Under the pieces are notes generated by a model, which saw only the letters and a program-made list of their open reading frames with translations, did not search any database and was not told the origin of the DNA. Shown here piece by piece: positions 43,752-55,956 of a stretch of DNA of 64,000 nucleotides. How positions within the stretch are numbered: position 1 is the stretch's first letter; every line of letters begins with the position of its first letter. Source of the DNA: Cubamyces lactineus (Eukaryota > Basidiomycota > Agaricomycetes > Polyporales > Polyporaceae); contig JACDTU010000010.1 of assembly GCA_022376465.1 (NCBI GenBank), positions 992,001 to 1,056,000 of the forward strand, read 5' to 3'. Position numbers and translations under genes: made by a program.

Positions 43752-46700
43752 ATGTCGTCCCCTCCGTTATGGCTCGTGCTCTGGTTTTTGTCTTTGCTCT
43801 CGCTGGCTTTGGCGCAGTCCCCGGTACAGACTTTCTTCCCAGCCGCCGTCCCGCTGAGCATCCGCTCGCCGTACATGAGCATATGGCAGCAATGTGTGAA
43901 CGGGTCTCCTCCCTTGTCTCATGCATGGCCGCTGTTCTGGGGATTGCAGGCATGTCTTCCGACGTATTCCTCGGACCTGCCCGTTCGTTGACCTCACTGT
44001 CGCCTTCCAGTCGATTATGGGTTGGGCGGGAAAGATTAGGGTGGACGGTATAACGTATGCTTGGCTGGGTGATGACTACGGACCTCCCTTCGTTGCGAAC
44101 GTCACAAACGTTCAAATCACTCCGACCCGTTCCATCTACGTAATGCAGGCAGGACCTATGAACGTTACAGTCACATTCCTTTCTCCTATCGAGGTGAGCT
44201 ACTTTTCGCACCTGCAATGGATCTTACTTTGTCTTAGGCACAAATTGTTCAAGCCCTCGGATTGGGTTTTGCAATCACTACCGTTCTCTTACGTGTCTGT
44301 TGAAGCGTCGTCTTTGGACGGTCAGCCACATGATGTTCAGGTGTATTCGGATATAAGCGCAGGTACGTGGGATCTTGTCTGTACATCCAACACCGCCACC
44401 GATCTTGACAAATGTGCAGAATGGCTGTCGGGCGATCGAAGCAGCCTCGTTCGCTGGAGTCAGCATTCGACCGAACACAGTATCTATCATGAAATAAATC
44501 TTCAATCTCCTCAGCAGGGTGTCGAGATCAACCACCAAGCGCAGGATGGCATCGCATACTACGCGATGGCGAATGTGAGTCGCCCGGTACCAGTATCTCT
44601 AGGGCCCGCAAGTGACAGTGCCGTCTAGAGGTCGGGCTTGACATGGCAGATAGCCCAAGATACGACTTCCCGAGGGCAGTTTCATGATCATGGCGTATTG
44701 ACCAATACATTCACGACAGCATTCGCTTCTATCTCGCCGTAGGTCATACGTGCATCGCTGAGTAGTACAGATCACTTATATTTTCCCTAGTATCTTCACA
44801 GTATATGCCATTTCTGTTGACCTTGGAACGGCGACTACGTTCGGCCCCGTGACATGGGCGGTCGGTTATGTTCGGAATCCGTCCATCTCATATACGACCC
44901 CCGCGGGCAACGTCGAACAACTCAGGCCGTACTTCGTCACGCGGTATGGGGTCGACAACATCGGAGAGGCCGTGAGTGATTGTATCCCCTTCCCCTGGCT
45001 TCGAGTCAAGCTCATCATGATTCTCAGATCGACGCTTGGACAACGTCTTTCTCTGATATCGAGGCAAGAGCCATCGCATTCGACGAGGCCGTTATGGGGA
45101 ATGCTTCCAAAATCTCGTCCCATTACGCCGATCTTGTATCATTGGCCACACGTCAGACGCTTGGCTCCTTGGATATCACAGTGTCGACGGATTCAACGGG
45201 ACAGCCCAATGCATCTGACGTGAGGATATTCATGAAAGACATCGGGTCGTCATCGATGAATACAGAGTACGTGTATTGCACGCATCGAACCTCATGCATG
45301 TACTCAGTACTTTCACAGGCGGGTTAATCCCGTGGAGAAGATGTATGCTGCCCTGCCCGCGCTGCTCTACGTCAATGCTTCCCTAGTCGGGCCACTCTTG
45401 AGACCTCTGCTAGATGCCCAAGATAATCTGACGACACCGTATGCTGCACCGGATATAGGTCAGTTCCTTATGTCGTCTGCCATGTACATGCTCCCTAATA
45501 GCATGACACCTGCAGGGCCCGCCTATCCTAATGCGACGGGTGTTAATCTTAGCCAAGCCGATCAAGGTGTAGAGCGTACGTCTTGTCTCTTGAGACAGTA
45601 CTCACCCGAATGCTGACACTTGATGCTTATACAGAGACTGGCAACATGCTTATCATGCTTTATGCCCACGCAAGGTTTTCTGGTGATGGGTCGTTGCTCA
45701 GTGCACACGTAGGCTCGAATCTTGCTCTCTCTCCACCTTGTACTCACAATTTGCTGCAGTATGGCCTCGCGAAGCGTTGGGCCAACTACCTCGTCGACCA
45801 GGCATTGACCCCGTCCAATCAGTACGTCCTCTGCGCTGCTTACTTGTGCCTATCTGACTCGGGCTTTGCAGGGTCGATGCTGACAATGAGGGGGCTTCGA
45901 ACATGACGAACCTGGCGATCAAGGGAATCATCGGCGTGAAGGCTATGGCTGAGATCAGCCGTGCGCTAGGTCAGGATCTCGACGCTCAGCAGTATGATGT
46001 GAGTCCCGACGCGCGTACGTAGCTACGACAGATCATTGACTTAGCACGACAGAGCCATGCAGCAGCACTTGTCGGGTCGTGGCAATCGTTAGCAACGTCG
46101 TCAGACCAGCAGCATATTCTGGGCACCTATGGGGATCAGAACTCATGGGCGCTGATGTACAACATCTACGCTGATCTCCTACTGGGTACGAACATCGTCA
46201 GCCAGACAGTGAGCACCTTCCGTTCCGAATGATGGCCGGCCCCATGCTAACCACCCACAAGCTATTGAAAGACCAGACGGCGTACTACAACATTCTCATC
46301 AGCTCTGGTAACCGTGAGTGCGAAGATCCTGTGTGCCGTCATGGTATTGTTCCTGATCAAAATGCAGTGCTCTCCTACGGAATACTCCTCGATAGTTTCA
46401 TTAGCGACCGAACCAGTGCCGGTACGTTCAGATGTGCGCAAGTCCTACTTAGGCCGTGCTGAGTCCACCTATAGCGTGGCAGCTGTTCACCGCCGCGACA
46501 GTGCAAGACAGTGGCATTCAAGGCCGCTTGATCGATGGCGTATGGGCTAGGGCGAATTACAATGGGACATCAGGTACATTCCCCGACACGTATAATCCTA
46601 GCACAGGAGCCGTTGTGAGCGACACTGCTGGGTAAGCGTCTCATACTGCATCCACTGCTGTTCCTTCTGACGTGTATTGTGCACGACGTAGGCCTGCTGT

Positions 46701-47567
46701 CGGGGGACTGTTCTCAATACTGGCCCTGAGGTGAGTTCTTAACGTCATAGTGACGGCGCAGTTCCCTGAGCGCGTCGCAGTCTTCCCAACGTCACCATCC
46801 ATGTGGACCCTGTCCAGGGACAGTCTCCAGGGGGTTCAAACGGAAGCAACGGTGGCAACGGAAGCAATGGTCACCACAAGACCTCCATCGGCGCCGTTGT
46901 CGGCGGTGTGGTGGGCGGCATCGCCGTTGTTGCCCTCGTTGCGCTGGCGGTGTTCTTCTTCATGCGCAAACGACGACGGGAACACCAACTGGACGATGGC
47001 GAGAAATTCGACGCCCCTGCTGAGCCGCACCGCCCAACGCTCTCGCCATATACGTACACACCTCAAGGCGAATCGCCCATATCGCCAAACATCCACCCTC
47101 TGGAGGCGGGCGCCTTTGCCGAAGCAAACCTGTCGGGTCCTTTGGACACGATCGGGTCGAATACATCCTTGGTCCCACCTGGCTCTTTCGACAGGTCCGG
47201 ATTCTCAGGTTCGTCGGAGAGGCCGGGCAGCGGAGGGTCGTCGTCGAAAATGCGGGAGCGCGAGCTCAATGCGCGACTGGCGTACGCGCCCTCCATATCT
47301 GGGTCCTCGAACGCAGCATCAAATACGGGGTCCGCGTCGAGCAGAGACCCGCTGTCTCCAAGCGAGTCGCGGTCAAGAGGCGGGCGCTCTGGAACACGGA
47401 GCGGACGCTCGGGCTCTGCCTCTGGAACCGGGACTGGCTCGCGTAGCAACGTGTCGCTGTCGCCGACGGATGTGCTCGGGCTCCGCGCGGAGGTGGAGAA
47501 CCTGCGGCGGGTGATGCAGGAGATCCGGGCGGAGAGGTTAGAGCCGCCACCGGAGTATACTGGGTGA
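43752..47567 (+). CDS. Glutaminase A-like (DUF4965/DUF1793) protein with membrane anchor and cytosolic tail
   Basis: About 15 exons, close to 950 aa. The signal peptide is MSSPPLWLVLWFLSLLSLAL, then AQSPVQTFFPAAVPLSIRSP. The large extracellular part matches the fungal GtaA family: GWAGKIRVDGITYAWLG, PFSYVSVEASSLDGQPHDVQ, EWLSGDRSS, AWTTSFSDIEARAIAFDEAV, NPVEKMYAALPALLYVNASL, GNMLIMLYAHARFSGDGSLL, YGLAKRWANYLVDQALTPSN, and GDQNSWALMYNIYADLLLGT. After LPNVTIHVDPVQGQSPGG comes a Gly/Asn/Ser linker and a membrane segment (SIGAVVGGVVGGIAVVALVA). RKRRRE marks the cytosolic side. The tail of about 200 residues is Ser/Gly/Arg-rich and ends EPPPEYTG, containing PPEY. GtaA itself is a secreted L-glutaminase; activity is unproven for membrane-anchored basidiomycete forms. 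Several Asn-X-Ser/Thr sites are present. Confidence 0.9.
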
Positions 47568-47908
47568 TGTCGTTCGCATGGGGTGTTCTGTCTGTCTTCT
47601 TGGTCGAGCTTTATAGCCGCAATCGTTTCCGGACCACGCTGTATATCCTAGATATTTCCCCTCGTTTTTGCAGACGTCTTCGTGACTCGCTGCAGACGGA
47701 CTGCATACTAACTATACCACTCGCATGTTGTACTCATAGCTAATCATACCGTAATAAACATCATTGTAGCGAACGCCCGTGAACCTTGGGGCAACCTGCC
47801 TTCAACCTAAAACAACGGCCGCACAGCACAACTAGATAGACTTCGATTTGCTCGTGCAAGCAGTACAATCCCGTATATAGGTGGCGATGTTCAGTGCCCC
47901 GTTATACA
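47568..47908. other. Convergent intergenic region, no gene seen
   Basis: Contains the 3' ends of the glutaminase-like and RraA-type genes. An aataaac sequence near 47754 could serve as a polyadenylation signal for the plus-strand gene. Nothing else was recognised. Confidence 0.4.
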
Positions 47909-48670
47909 TTACTTTCCTCTGTGCTTCTTGAACGTCTCCTGTACTCCCTTTCCTGCCTTGATATCCTGCATACATCGCTCATCAACTTCCCTGCCTGTGG
48001 TAGCCAATGTAATGACTGCATCAGCGAGGGCCGTAGGAACACAAACGACACCATCCTCGTCGGCCACGATCCAGTCCCCTGGGGATACGAGGACCGCCGG
48101 GAAATCCTCCTCCGAAACGTCAGGACGAATGACAATAGGTACGTTGACCTCCGATGGGCGAGTGAATGGCGATTGACCAAGCGTAGAATGGCCCTTGGCG
48201 AAGACGGGGAAAGAGGCCGCGCGGTGCTCCGCGAGGTCCCTGCAGCGGCCAGAGATGATGACCCCCTGCGCGCCGCGAGCTTGTGCACCGGCGGTCATAA
48301 GGCCACCCCACACGGCATTTTTGACTCCTGCAGTAGTTCAGGCCGTGCAATAAATGTCTCAGCACAAGCGTAAGCGTAGGTCAAGGGAGGTTACTGAACG
48401 TTGCGGCGCGTTGATGACGATGACCGAGCCCTCCGTGGCCGTGTCCACAAAGTGCGCAGACAGCTTGGGTGCAACGGAATTGGTACCCAGCACCATTTGG
48501 ACCGTATAGGCGGGCCCGCAAATGCGGGTCGTCGAGTCCGTCGGGGACAGCATGTGTATGTCAGGGATATGTCCGCCGTGCGGGCTCCCCAGCTTGATCA
48601 GCGCGTCGGAGATCTCGCACGTTGAGAATACGGCGAGCGCGGCCTGTATACTGGCTGCGTCGGGCGGCAT
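47909..48670 (-). CDS. RraA-like / 4-hydroxy-4-methyl-2-oxoglutarate aldolase family protein
   Basis: Fungal members of this family are usually labelled ribonuclease E inhibitor RraA or dimethylmenaquinone methyltransferase; characterised relatives are class II HMG/CHA aldolases that also decarboxylate oxaloacetate. Two exons, about 228 aa. Exon 1 has FSTCEISDALIKLG and AYTVQMVLGTN. After the intron comes RVKNAVWGGLMTAGAQARGA, then QGVIISGRCRDLAEHR. This keeps the aldolase signature G-X20-R-D-X2-E exactly, so an aldolase-type metal site is likely and RNase regulation is not expected in a fungus. It ends with a helical segment (DERCMQDIKAGKGVQETFKK). Start 48670 opens MPPDAASIQAALAVFSTC. Head to head with the VanZ-like gene; three GATAAG elements lie between them. 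Confidence 0.92.
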
Positions 48671-48812
48671 TGGGATGGTCGCGGTTAACGAGCGTTGAGT
48701 AGTGCGTGCGGATGCGCATGGGAATGCATCGTGTACGCGTTAGAGTTGTGGCTCTCCGCTGGGATCCCGCACGAAGGGACAGACAATCACAAGCCCCGCC
48801 ATTTTAACCGCC

Positions 48813-48863
48813 GGATAAGCCTCGGTTAGGTGGTTCGTAATTAGGCTTATCCTTGGCTTATCC
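48813..48863. promoter_or_regulatory. Cluster of three GATAAG elements in inverted orientation
   Basis: GGATAAGCC at 48813-48821 and its reverse complement GGCTTATCC at 48844-48852 and 48855-48863. Each contains GATAAG, the preferred site of fungal GATA factors such as the nitrogen regulator AreA/Nit2 (HGATAR). They lie in the promoter shared by the RraA-like and VanZ-like genes. Occupancy is inferred. Confidence 0.6.
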
Positions 48864-49058
48864 GTGATGCTTGCGAAATCCCTCCGAACCCGAGTGCTCC
48901 GATCAGCCTCAGCCACAGCAGCCACCGCCTCCGAGAGCCCGAGTGCACTCTTCCCTTCATCCTCAGTTCCTACGCGTTACGTTCCCGTTCTCCAGCCTAT
49001 TCACTCACTCTTTGGCGATCTGCTCGACTGCGGCAGTACTGCTTGAACTTGGCGTAGG

Positions 49059-50141
49059 ATGCCCCGTCTACCCGACTCCTCGGCTGGCGAACCACTATGG
49101 AGCCGTACAGCTCGCCGTTCACGCAAGGCAATCCGTAGAGTGAACAAAGCCGTCATGCGCTCACATCACTTTCGCATTCCCAAGTATGACATGCCAATAC
49201 GGTTTCGACCAGTGAGTAGATGTAATGGAGCGTGGCCGCCTCGTCTCATTGACCTTCGTTACTGCTACAGTGGTTTGTGATCTTCACCTGCCTCATTCTC
49301 GTCATCCTAGCATTGCTAGGCTTTACCAACTTCTCCCATGCGCTGCCTCTGAATGACAAAGTGATGCACTTTCTCTGTATGGGGACAGCGACGGGGGTGT
49401 TCTACTTTATATTCGACGTTGAGGAGTACGTGCCCGTCCCCCTCTAAGCCCGACCACTGTCATTGACCCCAGACGTCCCTACCTTCAGGGATGCGAGGCG
49501 CATTTGGTTCTGGCGCAGTGCGCCCTTGATTTTCTCTGGGATTGTTTGCTTCTTTTTTGGAGGCATTGTCAGCGAGATCGTACAGTCTATGTTGCCAGTA
49601 TGTCGCTCTGGTCGATTAGCGCGGCCGATGTACTGACGCCATGCGTAGTACAAAGAGTTCCAAGTCGGAGACATCGCGGTCAGCATATCGAAGCTTTACT
49701 GACCCTCACGAGCTCATAAATTCTTCATAGGCTAACCTCCTAGGCTCAGCTGTAGGGCTCTACATTGCATACCATCTTGAGCGGTATTATCGGCACAGGC
49801 GAGAGGTATGGCATATTGCACTCATGCACGCATCGCATTACTGAAGGGTAGTGTAGATATCTCGCTTGTACCAACCTCTGGATACCGATGGGATGTCCGA
49901 AGACGAACAGGACTCCGACGTAGACGCAACCCAGCTCCTCCCCCTGCACTACGAGCCGCGCCATCAGCAGAATCCCACGAAGCCGAACCGCGGGGCACCC
50001 AAAAGTGTGCGCATTGCAGACGTATGGGATGAACGAGAGGATCTATTCGACATTGGGGATGAGAGCGATGAAGAGGACGAGCCGCGCAGCCGGGCTGGCC
50101 CGCCGCCTCCTCCACCCAAGATCGTTGTCAGTGGTCACTGA
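49059..50141 (+). CDS. VanZ-like domain membrane protein
   Basis: A small integral membrane protein with a VanZ-like domain, a family with conserved fungal members but no settled function. Six exons joined in frame, about 250 aa. A basic N-terminus leads to KYDMPIRFRP and the first membrane segment (WFVIFTCLILVILALLGFTN). NDKVMHFLCMGTATGVFYFI then gives the family motif with His in a helix. The third segment is APLIFSGIVCFFFGGIVSEI and the fourth NLLGSAVGLYIAYHLERYYR, preceded by YKEFQVGDIAA (the D..AN-LG motif of VanZ). The tail is acidic and Pro-rich, ending RAGPPPPPPKIVVSGH. The start may be 49059 or the in-frame ATG at 49155 (MRSHHFRIPKYDMP). Expressed divergently from the RraA-like gene. 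Confidence 0.85.
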
Positions 50142-50343
50142 GTAATTTATTGTAGTACTTTGTGGACTGGAACATAATGTTTGTAGCTATACGGTGTTGG
50201 AGAAGGGCGGTTCAGAGGAGCTTGCTGTTATAGTTCAACTTTTCAACTTCAAGTCTGTCGAGGCCTACGTTGCGGTGGCTGCGAGCCAGCTCGCGACCTC
50301 GCGTGCAAGCGGGCGCGTCTAGCTATGATCGCGACTCTCATCC

Positions 50344-52660
50344 ATGCCGACATGTCTGGCCTCCTCTTCCGGCCTCCTTCGCTCAGCTGTGCATCCTCAT
50401 AGCTCATACACTCGTGAATTAGTGCGACATGCGGCGCGCAACGTCGCAGGAAGTCGTAGGACGCGACCAGGCGTCCGTCGGGCCGCGCTTTCGACGTCGA
50501 CTGGTGCACTTCCGGGAAAGCACGAAGAGCAGCGAACGCACACATTGACCATTCTGCACAAGACATCTGCCCTGATCCCTCGAATACTACCAAGCTCAAG
50601 GCGAAGTCCAGATGGACCGTCTTTGCACGAGTCTCTGCAGTTCTGGGAGGATGTACTTGGCCAGGTCCACGAAGACCTGTCCCTCTCCCCGGAACAGAAG
50701 GACAAGGCTAGAGTGAGAGTTGTAGGTATGTCGCAGTATTGCATGCATGTATACTTCGTACGCACTTTGTGCACTGCGTCCGTGGTGCTGAGAACTGGTT
50801 GCGTCCAGTGTATGGTGTGGACGAGCACTCGGGCGTGAGCGACTTGGTGACGGCCCTCCTTGAGGACCCGTTCGTTTCCGAGGAGCAGAAGAGAACACTA
50901 CGCTCGCGTTGGGAATCTCAGCCAGAAGGAAGTCGTTTCGTGAAAGTACAGTGCGTTCATGTGTATCCATCCGCCCACTGTCGTATACTCAGCCCTCAAA
51001 CAGGTATGGCACGTCGCCCGGTAGCGAAGGTGACATAGTTCACATCCAGTCATCCTGGCTACAACACTTTGGTGTGCCATTGGAGCTATCCGAATATAGG
51101 CCCTCTTTTGCGTCCGAGAGTGCAAAGGCACTCTACACGGCCGACGTGCCCATCATTCTCTGCGACCCTACTTCCACTCCCCTACCTTCGATCCTCCCCG
51201 TCTCCCCAGAACCGCTTCCCATGACGCGCAAGCACACCATCCTAGCCATTTCTGTACCTTCCCCGACGCAACCCGCCGCGAGCGCGCAGGTGTCCCAGAT
51301 CAAAGCCCTTGCCGCACAGGAGGGCCTACGAGTGGTCCCGGTTGACCCCGCTCGTGCGTTGCACGGTCTGGAGCAGCTCAGTGGTGGCCCTGCCACACCT
51401 ATATCCGTACAGAGATACCAGGACGACGTCACAGGTTCCAACGTTGCCAGCGTCACGCAGGCCGTGAAGGCCATTCTATCGGGTGCCATAAGCAACGATA
51501 CGGGTCTGACCGAATCTTCCCGCGTGGTCGCCGTGCACATCCAGACTGGGCGCGCACTCGTTCAGGACGCGCTGACGACTTGTCGTGCGGTCTTGCGACA
51601 CGCGGAGCTTGAGGCGGACACGGTGCTAACGGGCACTAGCTCGCTGCGTGGGCAAATGGAGGAGGCGAAGGCCAAGGTGCACCTGGAGGTATTTGGGTCT
51701 CCTGAAAAGAACGACGACGAGATCGCAAAGGCCGTCGGGGAGGCTCGGAAGCACGTCAAGGTCACGATGGATACGCTGCAATGGTACAAGCTCTTCTGGC
51801 GAGTGGACGATATCCGCGAAGTTGTCACCGCTGCCGTAGATAGGGCGTGGTGTAGAGACCTCGAACGGAAGGTAAGCACCACTCGAGCTTGGAAGGCATG
51901 CGAGACCGGAATGCTCATCATGCGCGTGTTCACAGCTTGTGTTCCATGCTGGCCGCTTGGCGGCTCTGCAGTCCTCGTTCAAGGACTCAACAGCTGCCCT
52001 CTGCCGCTCCTTCCCACCATCTTCGCCTTACCACTCACCTGTCCTCCACAACACGCTCGAGCGCATCATATCCTCGCCCTCATATCCGCTCACCGCGGGC
52101 GTGCTCACTGCACCGCTACGTTCCCGACAGAGCCAACTCGGCTTCCCGACCGAGCGTCTGCACGTCTCCGCACAGCGCGCTGTGATAACAATGAGCGGGA
52201 GCGTCCTCGGAGGCTTCAGCGTCGCCTGGGCAGGATGGGCCAGCGAGCTCGGTCTCATGGGCGGACTGATCAACGTCGGCATGGGTGTCGAGACCGCAGT
52301 GGGCGTTGGCATGCTCGGCGCAGTACTTGGCGTGCGCTGGGCTGTTGGACGATGGGACAAAGCGAGGAAACGTTGGTGGAAGGACTGGGATCGCATTGGC
52401 GAGGGTTTGGAGAGAGACCTAAAAGTGAGTGCAAGTCTCATGCGCGATCCATTGGGCGTGTTTGACGTTGGTGAATGTTTGAATAGGCTACCCTGACCCG
52501 CGCCATGGAACAGCACGTCACTCTCGTTCCTGAGACGGCATGCTCTGGCTTGGAAAAGATTGTGACAAAACGGATGGCGGAAGTGCAGGAGCTGAAGGGT
52601 GAGGTGCGGACCTTGGAAGCCGAGCTTAGCGTACCCACTCCCAGTAGTGCACCTCAATAA
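50344..52660 (+). CDS. Mitochondrial membrane protein, possibly Mmc1-like
   Basis: About 670 aa in six exons. The N-terminus has a strong mitochondrial presequence (HAARNVAGSRRTRPGVRRAA, then LSTST). Next are a helical segment (SLQFWEDVLGQVHEDLSLSP) and GDIVHIQSSWLQHFGVPLEL. A central alpha/beta-looking part contains DVPIILCDPTS, HTILAISVPSP and RVVPVDPARALHGL. A helical part follows (EEAKAKVHLEVFGSPEKNDD). Two membrane segments are near the end (SVLGGFSVAWAGWASELGLM and VGVGMLGAVLGVRWAVG), then KARKRWWKDWDRIGEGLERD and a short coiled coil. I recall this layout from the fungal Mmc1 family (dynamin-like, inner-membrane cristae organisation), but there is no GTPase P-loop I can point to. The subcellular call is firmer than the family call. 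Confidence 0.65.
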
Positions 52661-52777
52661 GATCGACCGCTTTCAAAGCTGCTCCTTCGGATACTACAAC
52701 CTTCGCTTTGAGCAAAACCACCACATGAGTATTGCCCTAAGCCAGGGTAAATCTTGTTGCAAGAGATGCACAAAAAT

Positions 52778-52858
52778 ACACTGAGCGGGAGTCGAACCCG
52801 CGCCGCTTGCTACCGTGCTTGGTGGAAGGCAAGCATGATACCGTTTCACCATCAGTGT
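52778..52858 (-). tRNA. tRNA-Gly (anticodon TCC) with an 11-nt intron
   Basis: On the minus strand the acceptor stem ACACTGA/TCAGTGT pairs perfectly (7 bp). The T arm GCGGG-TTCGACT-CCCGC is perfect (5 bp), and the D arm is GTGA-AACGGTA-TCAT. The anticodon stem CTTGC/GCAAG closes only if about 11 nt (CCAAGCACGGT) are removed after position 37. This gives the loop CTTCCAA with anticodon TCC. Intron position and size are typical of nuclear tRNA introns. There is no encoded CCA, as expected. Confidence 0.9.
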
Positions 52859-53004
52859 GTTGATATTCGCTAGGAAATGCTGTACCTGACTTTGCAGTAG
52901 CCAATCTGTATTTCATAGTCGAAGGCGGGATGAGTATCCGACAGAAAATCCGACCGATGAAGTGAATGCAGTGTATCTACGTAAAACTCGCTCTACCAGG
53001 GCAT

Positions 53005-54375
53005 CTAATCCAGTACAGCGTACTTCCTCAGGTGTTCTGGAATTGCGGATTCCAGACCCTTTGCTTGTAGCCACTTCTTGGAGAAGAGGCGACTCTGGTA
53101 CCGATATGCACCGTCGCACAGAATGGTTGCAATCGTCTTGCCTACGTGATGGTCAACCAGATGTATGCCAGGCGAGAGAAGAAATGTACATACCTGGGCC
53201 AAGCTTCTTGGCGAGTTCGACAGCAGCAACAACGTTGAGCGCGGAACTGGCACCGAGGTAGAGACCCTCGGTGTCCAGGAGATCATACAGCATCGCTATT
53301 GACTTCTCGTCGGGAATGTGCAGAGCTCCGTCGATGTTCTTCACGAAGGTACCCAAGTTGTTTGTGATGCGGCCCTGGCCGATACCTGTCCAACATTCAA
53401 GTCAGAATCAAATATCCCAAGGCGGTTGCATGAAGACTTACCCTCCGTGATCGAGCCACCACTACGCTCCGTGAGCTTTCCACCGCTCGAGATGTAGCTG
53501 TAGAGCACACTGCCAGGCGGGTCCGCCAGCCACACCTGCGTCTTGCCATCGCTTTTCTCCTTGAGTGCGCGGCCGATACCCGCCAGTGTGCCGCCAGTGC
53601 CGGTAGCGCAAATGAAGGCGTCAACCTTGCCCTCTGTCTGCTCCCAAATCTCAGGGCCGGTAGTCTGGTAGTGCGCCTCCGCGTTCGCGGTGTTGTCGAA
53701 CTGGTCTGTCCAGATCGCGTTCGGGAGGCTCTTCGCAAAGTCGCGCGCCTGATGGTTGTAGTTCGCCGGGTTCTCGTACGCCACGGCGGGCACTGGGTGC
53801 ACCTCCGCGCCAAGCATGCGCAACAGATCGATCTTCTCTTGGCTCTGCGTGGGTGAAGGAAGGAGGGAAGATTTACGTTGGACGGGATGTACGCGAAGGG
53901 ACCGCTAAGGTTACGTACCTGGGTATTTGGCATGAAAATCACGCAGCGGTATCCCCGCGCTCTGCAGACGTGGGCAAGTCCGATACCAGTGTTACCGGCC
54001 GTACCCTCAACAACCGTTCCGCCGGGCTTTAAGCTGCACTCCGTCAGAATAAGGCATTCGAAGCTCGAAGGGAGCGTGCTGCACTCACAGACCTCGTTTC
54101 TCCGCATCCCTAATGACGCCAAGCGCAGCGCGGTCTTTGACGCTGCCACCCGGATTCTGGAGTTCGCTCTTCGCGACGATATTGCAGCCTGTTTGTTCAG
54201 AGAGCTTATGCAGGCGAATCTAGAGGGGTCTTTATTTGAGCGGTCCGGCAAAAGAGCTGTAAGGGAGACCGACCAGTGGTGTGTTGCCTATGGCACCGAC
54301 GAAGCCGTCAACGGGACGAGAAGTGAACGCGCGCGTGAGTGGTCGCGCTCTAAACGCAGCAGAGATGGACTGCAT
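53005..54375 (-). CDS. Cysteine synthase (O-acetylserine sulfhydrylase-like, probably mitochondrial)
   Basis: A PLP enzyme of the CysK/CBS-like fold that makes cysteine from O-acetylserine and sulfide. Six to seven exons, about 370 aa. Exon 1 gives a short basic presequence ([20 protein letters not shown]) and [13 protein letters not shown], joined to [13 protein letters not shown]. Then come [20 protein letters not shown] (PLP lysine in SVKDRA), [20 protein letters not shown] (substrate loop TAGNTG), [20 protein letters not shown], and [20 protein letters not shown] (phosphate-binding GTGGT). GGSITEG leads to [29 protein letters not shown], and [20 protein letters not shown]. It ends LRKYAVLD. 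This eukaryotic subgroup includes Aspergillus and yeast mitochondrial-type enzymes. It supplies the cysteine used by the ligase encoded at 37879-40673. Confidence 0.95.
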
Positions 54376-55071
54376 GGCGGTGAGGGTGTGAGTGAGGATT
54401 GTGGCCTCCAAACGGAAGACTGCCGGAGGGATGGGAGGGAATTATTATAGCAGGTGGCCGGCATGGTCGAGCTGGTTTATGAATGGCCGGTCGCAGCGAA
54501 GGCGTCATCATTAGCAACGTTCTCGCCGCCATAGATGCTCTCTCTTTATGTAACCGTATTTCAAACCACCACATCTGCTGTCAAATCCCATTTTTTCAAC
54601 TGGACGTTCTAGCACACACTCAACACCGTACACAGCGAGCGTCGATGCGTTCTACTTGACTCGGCAAAGTCTCGGGCAGCCTCGGACACGTTATGTTTTC
54701 AACCTCAAACTCCGTATGAAATTGCGAGAAGGACAGGCAGGTGGTAGTAAAGCACAACTGTAACAACGCAGACGCAAGGCGGCAAACCAGAAGGTGAAGC
54801 AGGCGGGGCCTATCCATTAAAGTGCGAATACATGGGTGTATCATCGAGGGGAAGCGGGTAACACATAAACAGGAAGAGAAAGAGTAGGTAGGTGGAGAGG
54901 CAGCTAACGGGAGAGCGGGAAACGTGTGGACTGGCTGTCCGTCGTGCGAGCGATCGTGCGTCATGCGGGCCGTGATATGGTCGAGATCACCAGAGACATG
55001 TCGGGGTATAGAGCAGAGTGAATAGGGAATACCAGCCGATTTTCCGAAAGCAGAACGTGGACGAGACCAGT
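54376..55071. other. Intergenic region, no gene seen
   Basis: Holds the cysteine synthase promoter and the 3' region of the ARF6-type gene. A 162-codon minus-strand frame (54620-55108) overlaps the ARF end and has no domain. No RNA genes or repeats were recognised. Confidence 0.5.

Positions 55072-55956
<885 letters not shown>

Noticed and set aside
43228..44217. A 329-codon minus-strand frame
   Set aside because: It overlaps the signal-peptide and first catalytic exons of the glutaminase-like gene, is extremely Arg/Ser-rich and shows no recognisable domain.
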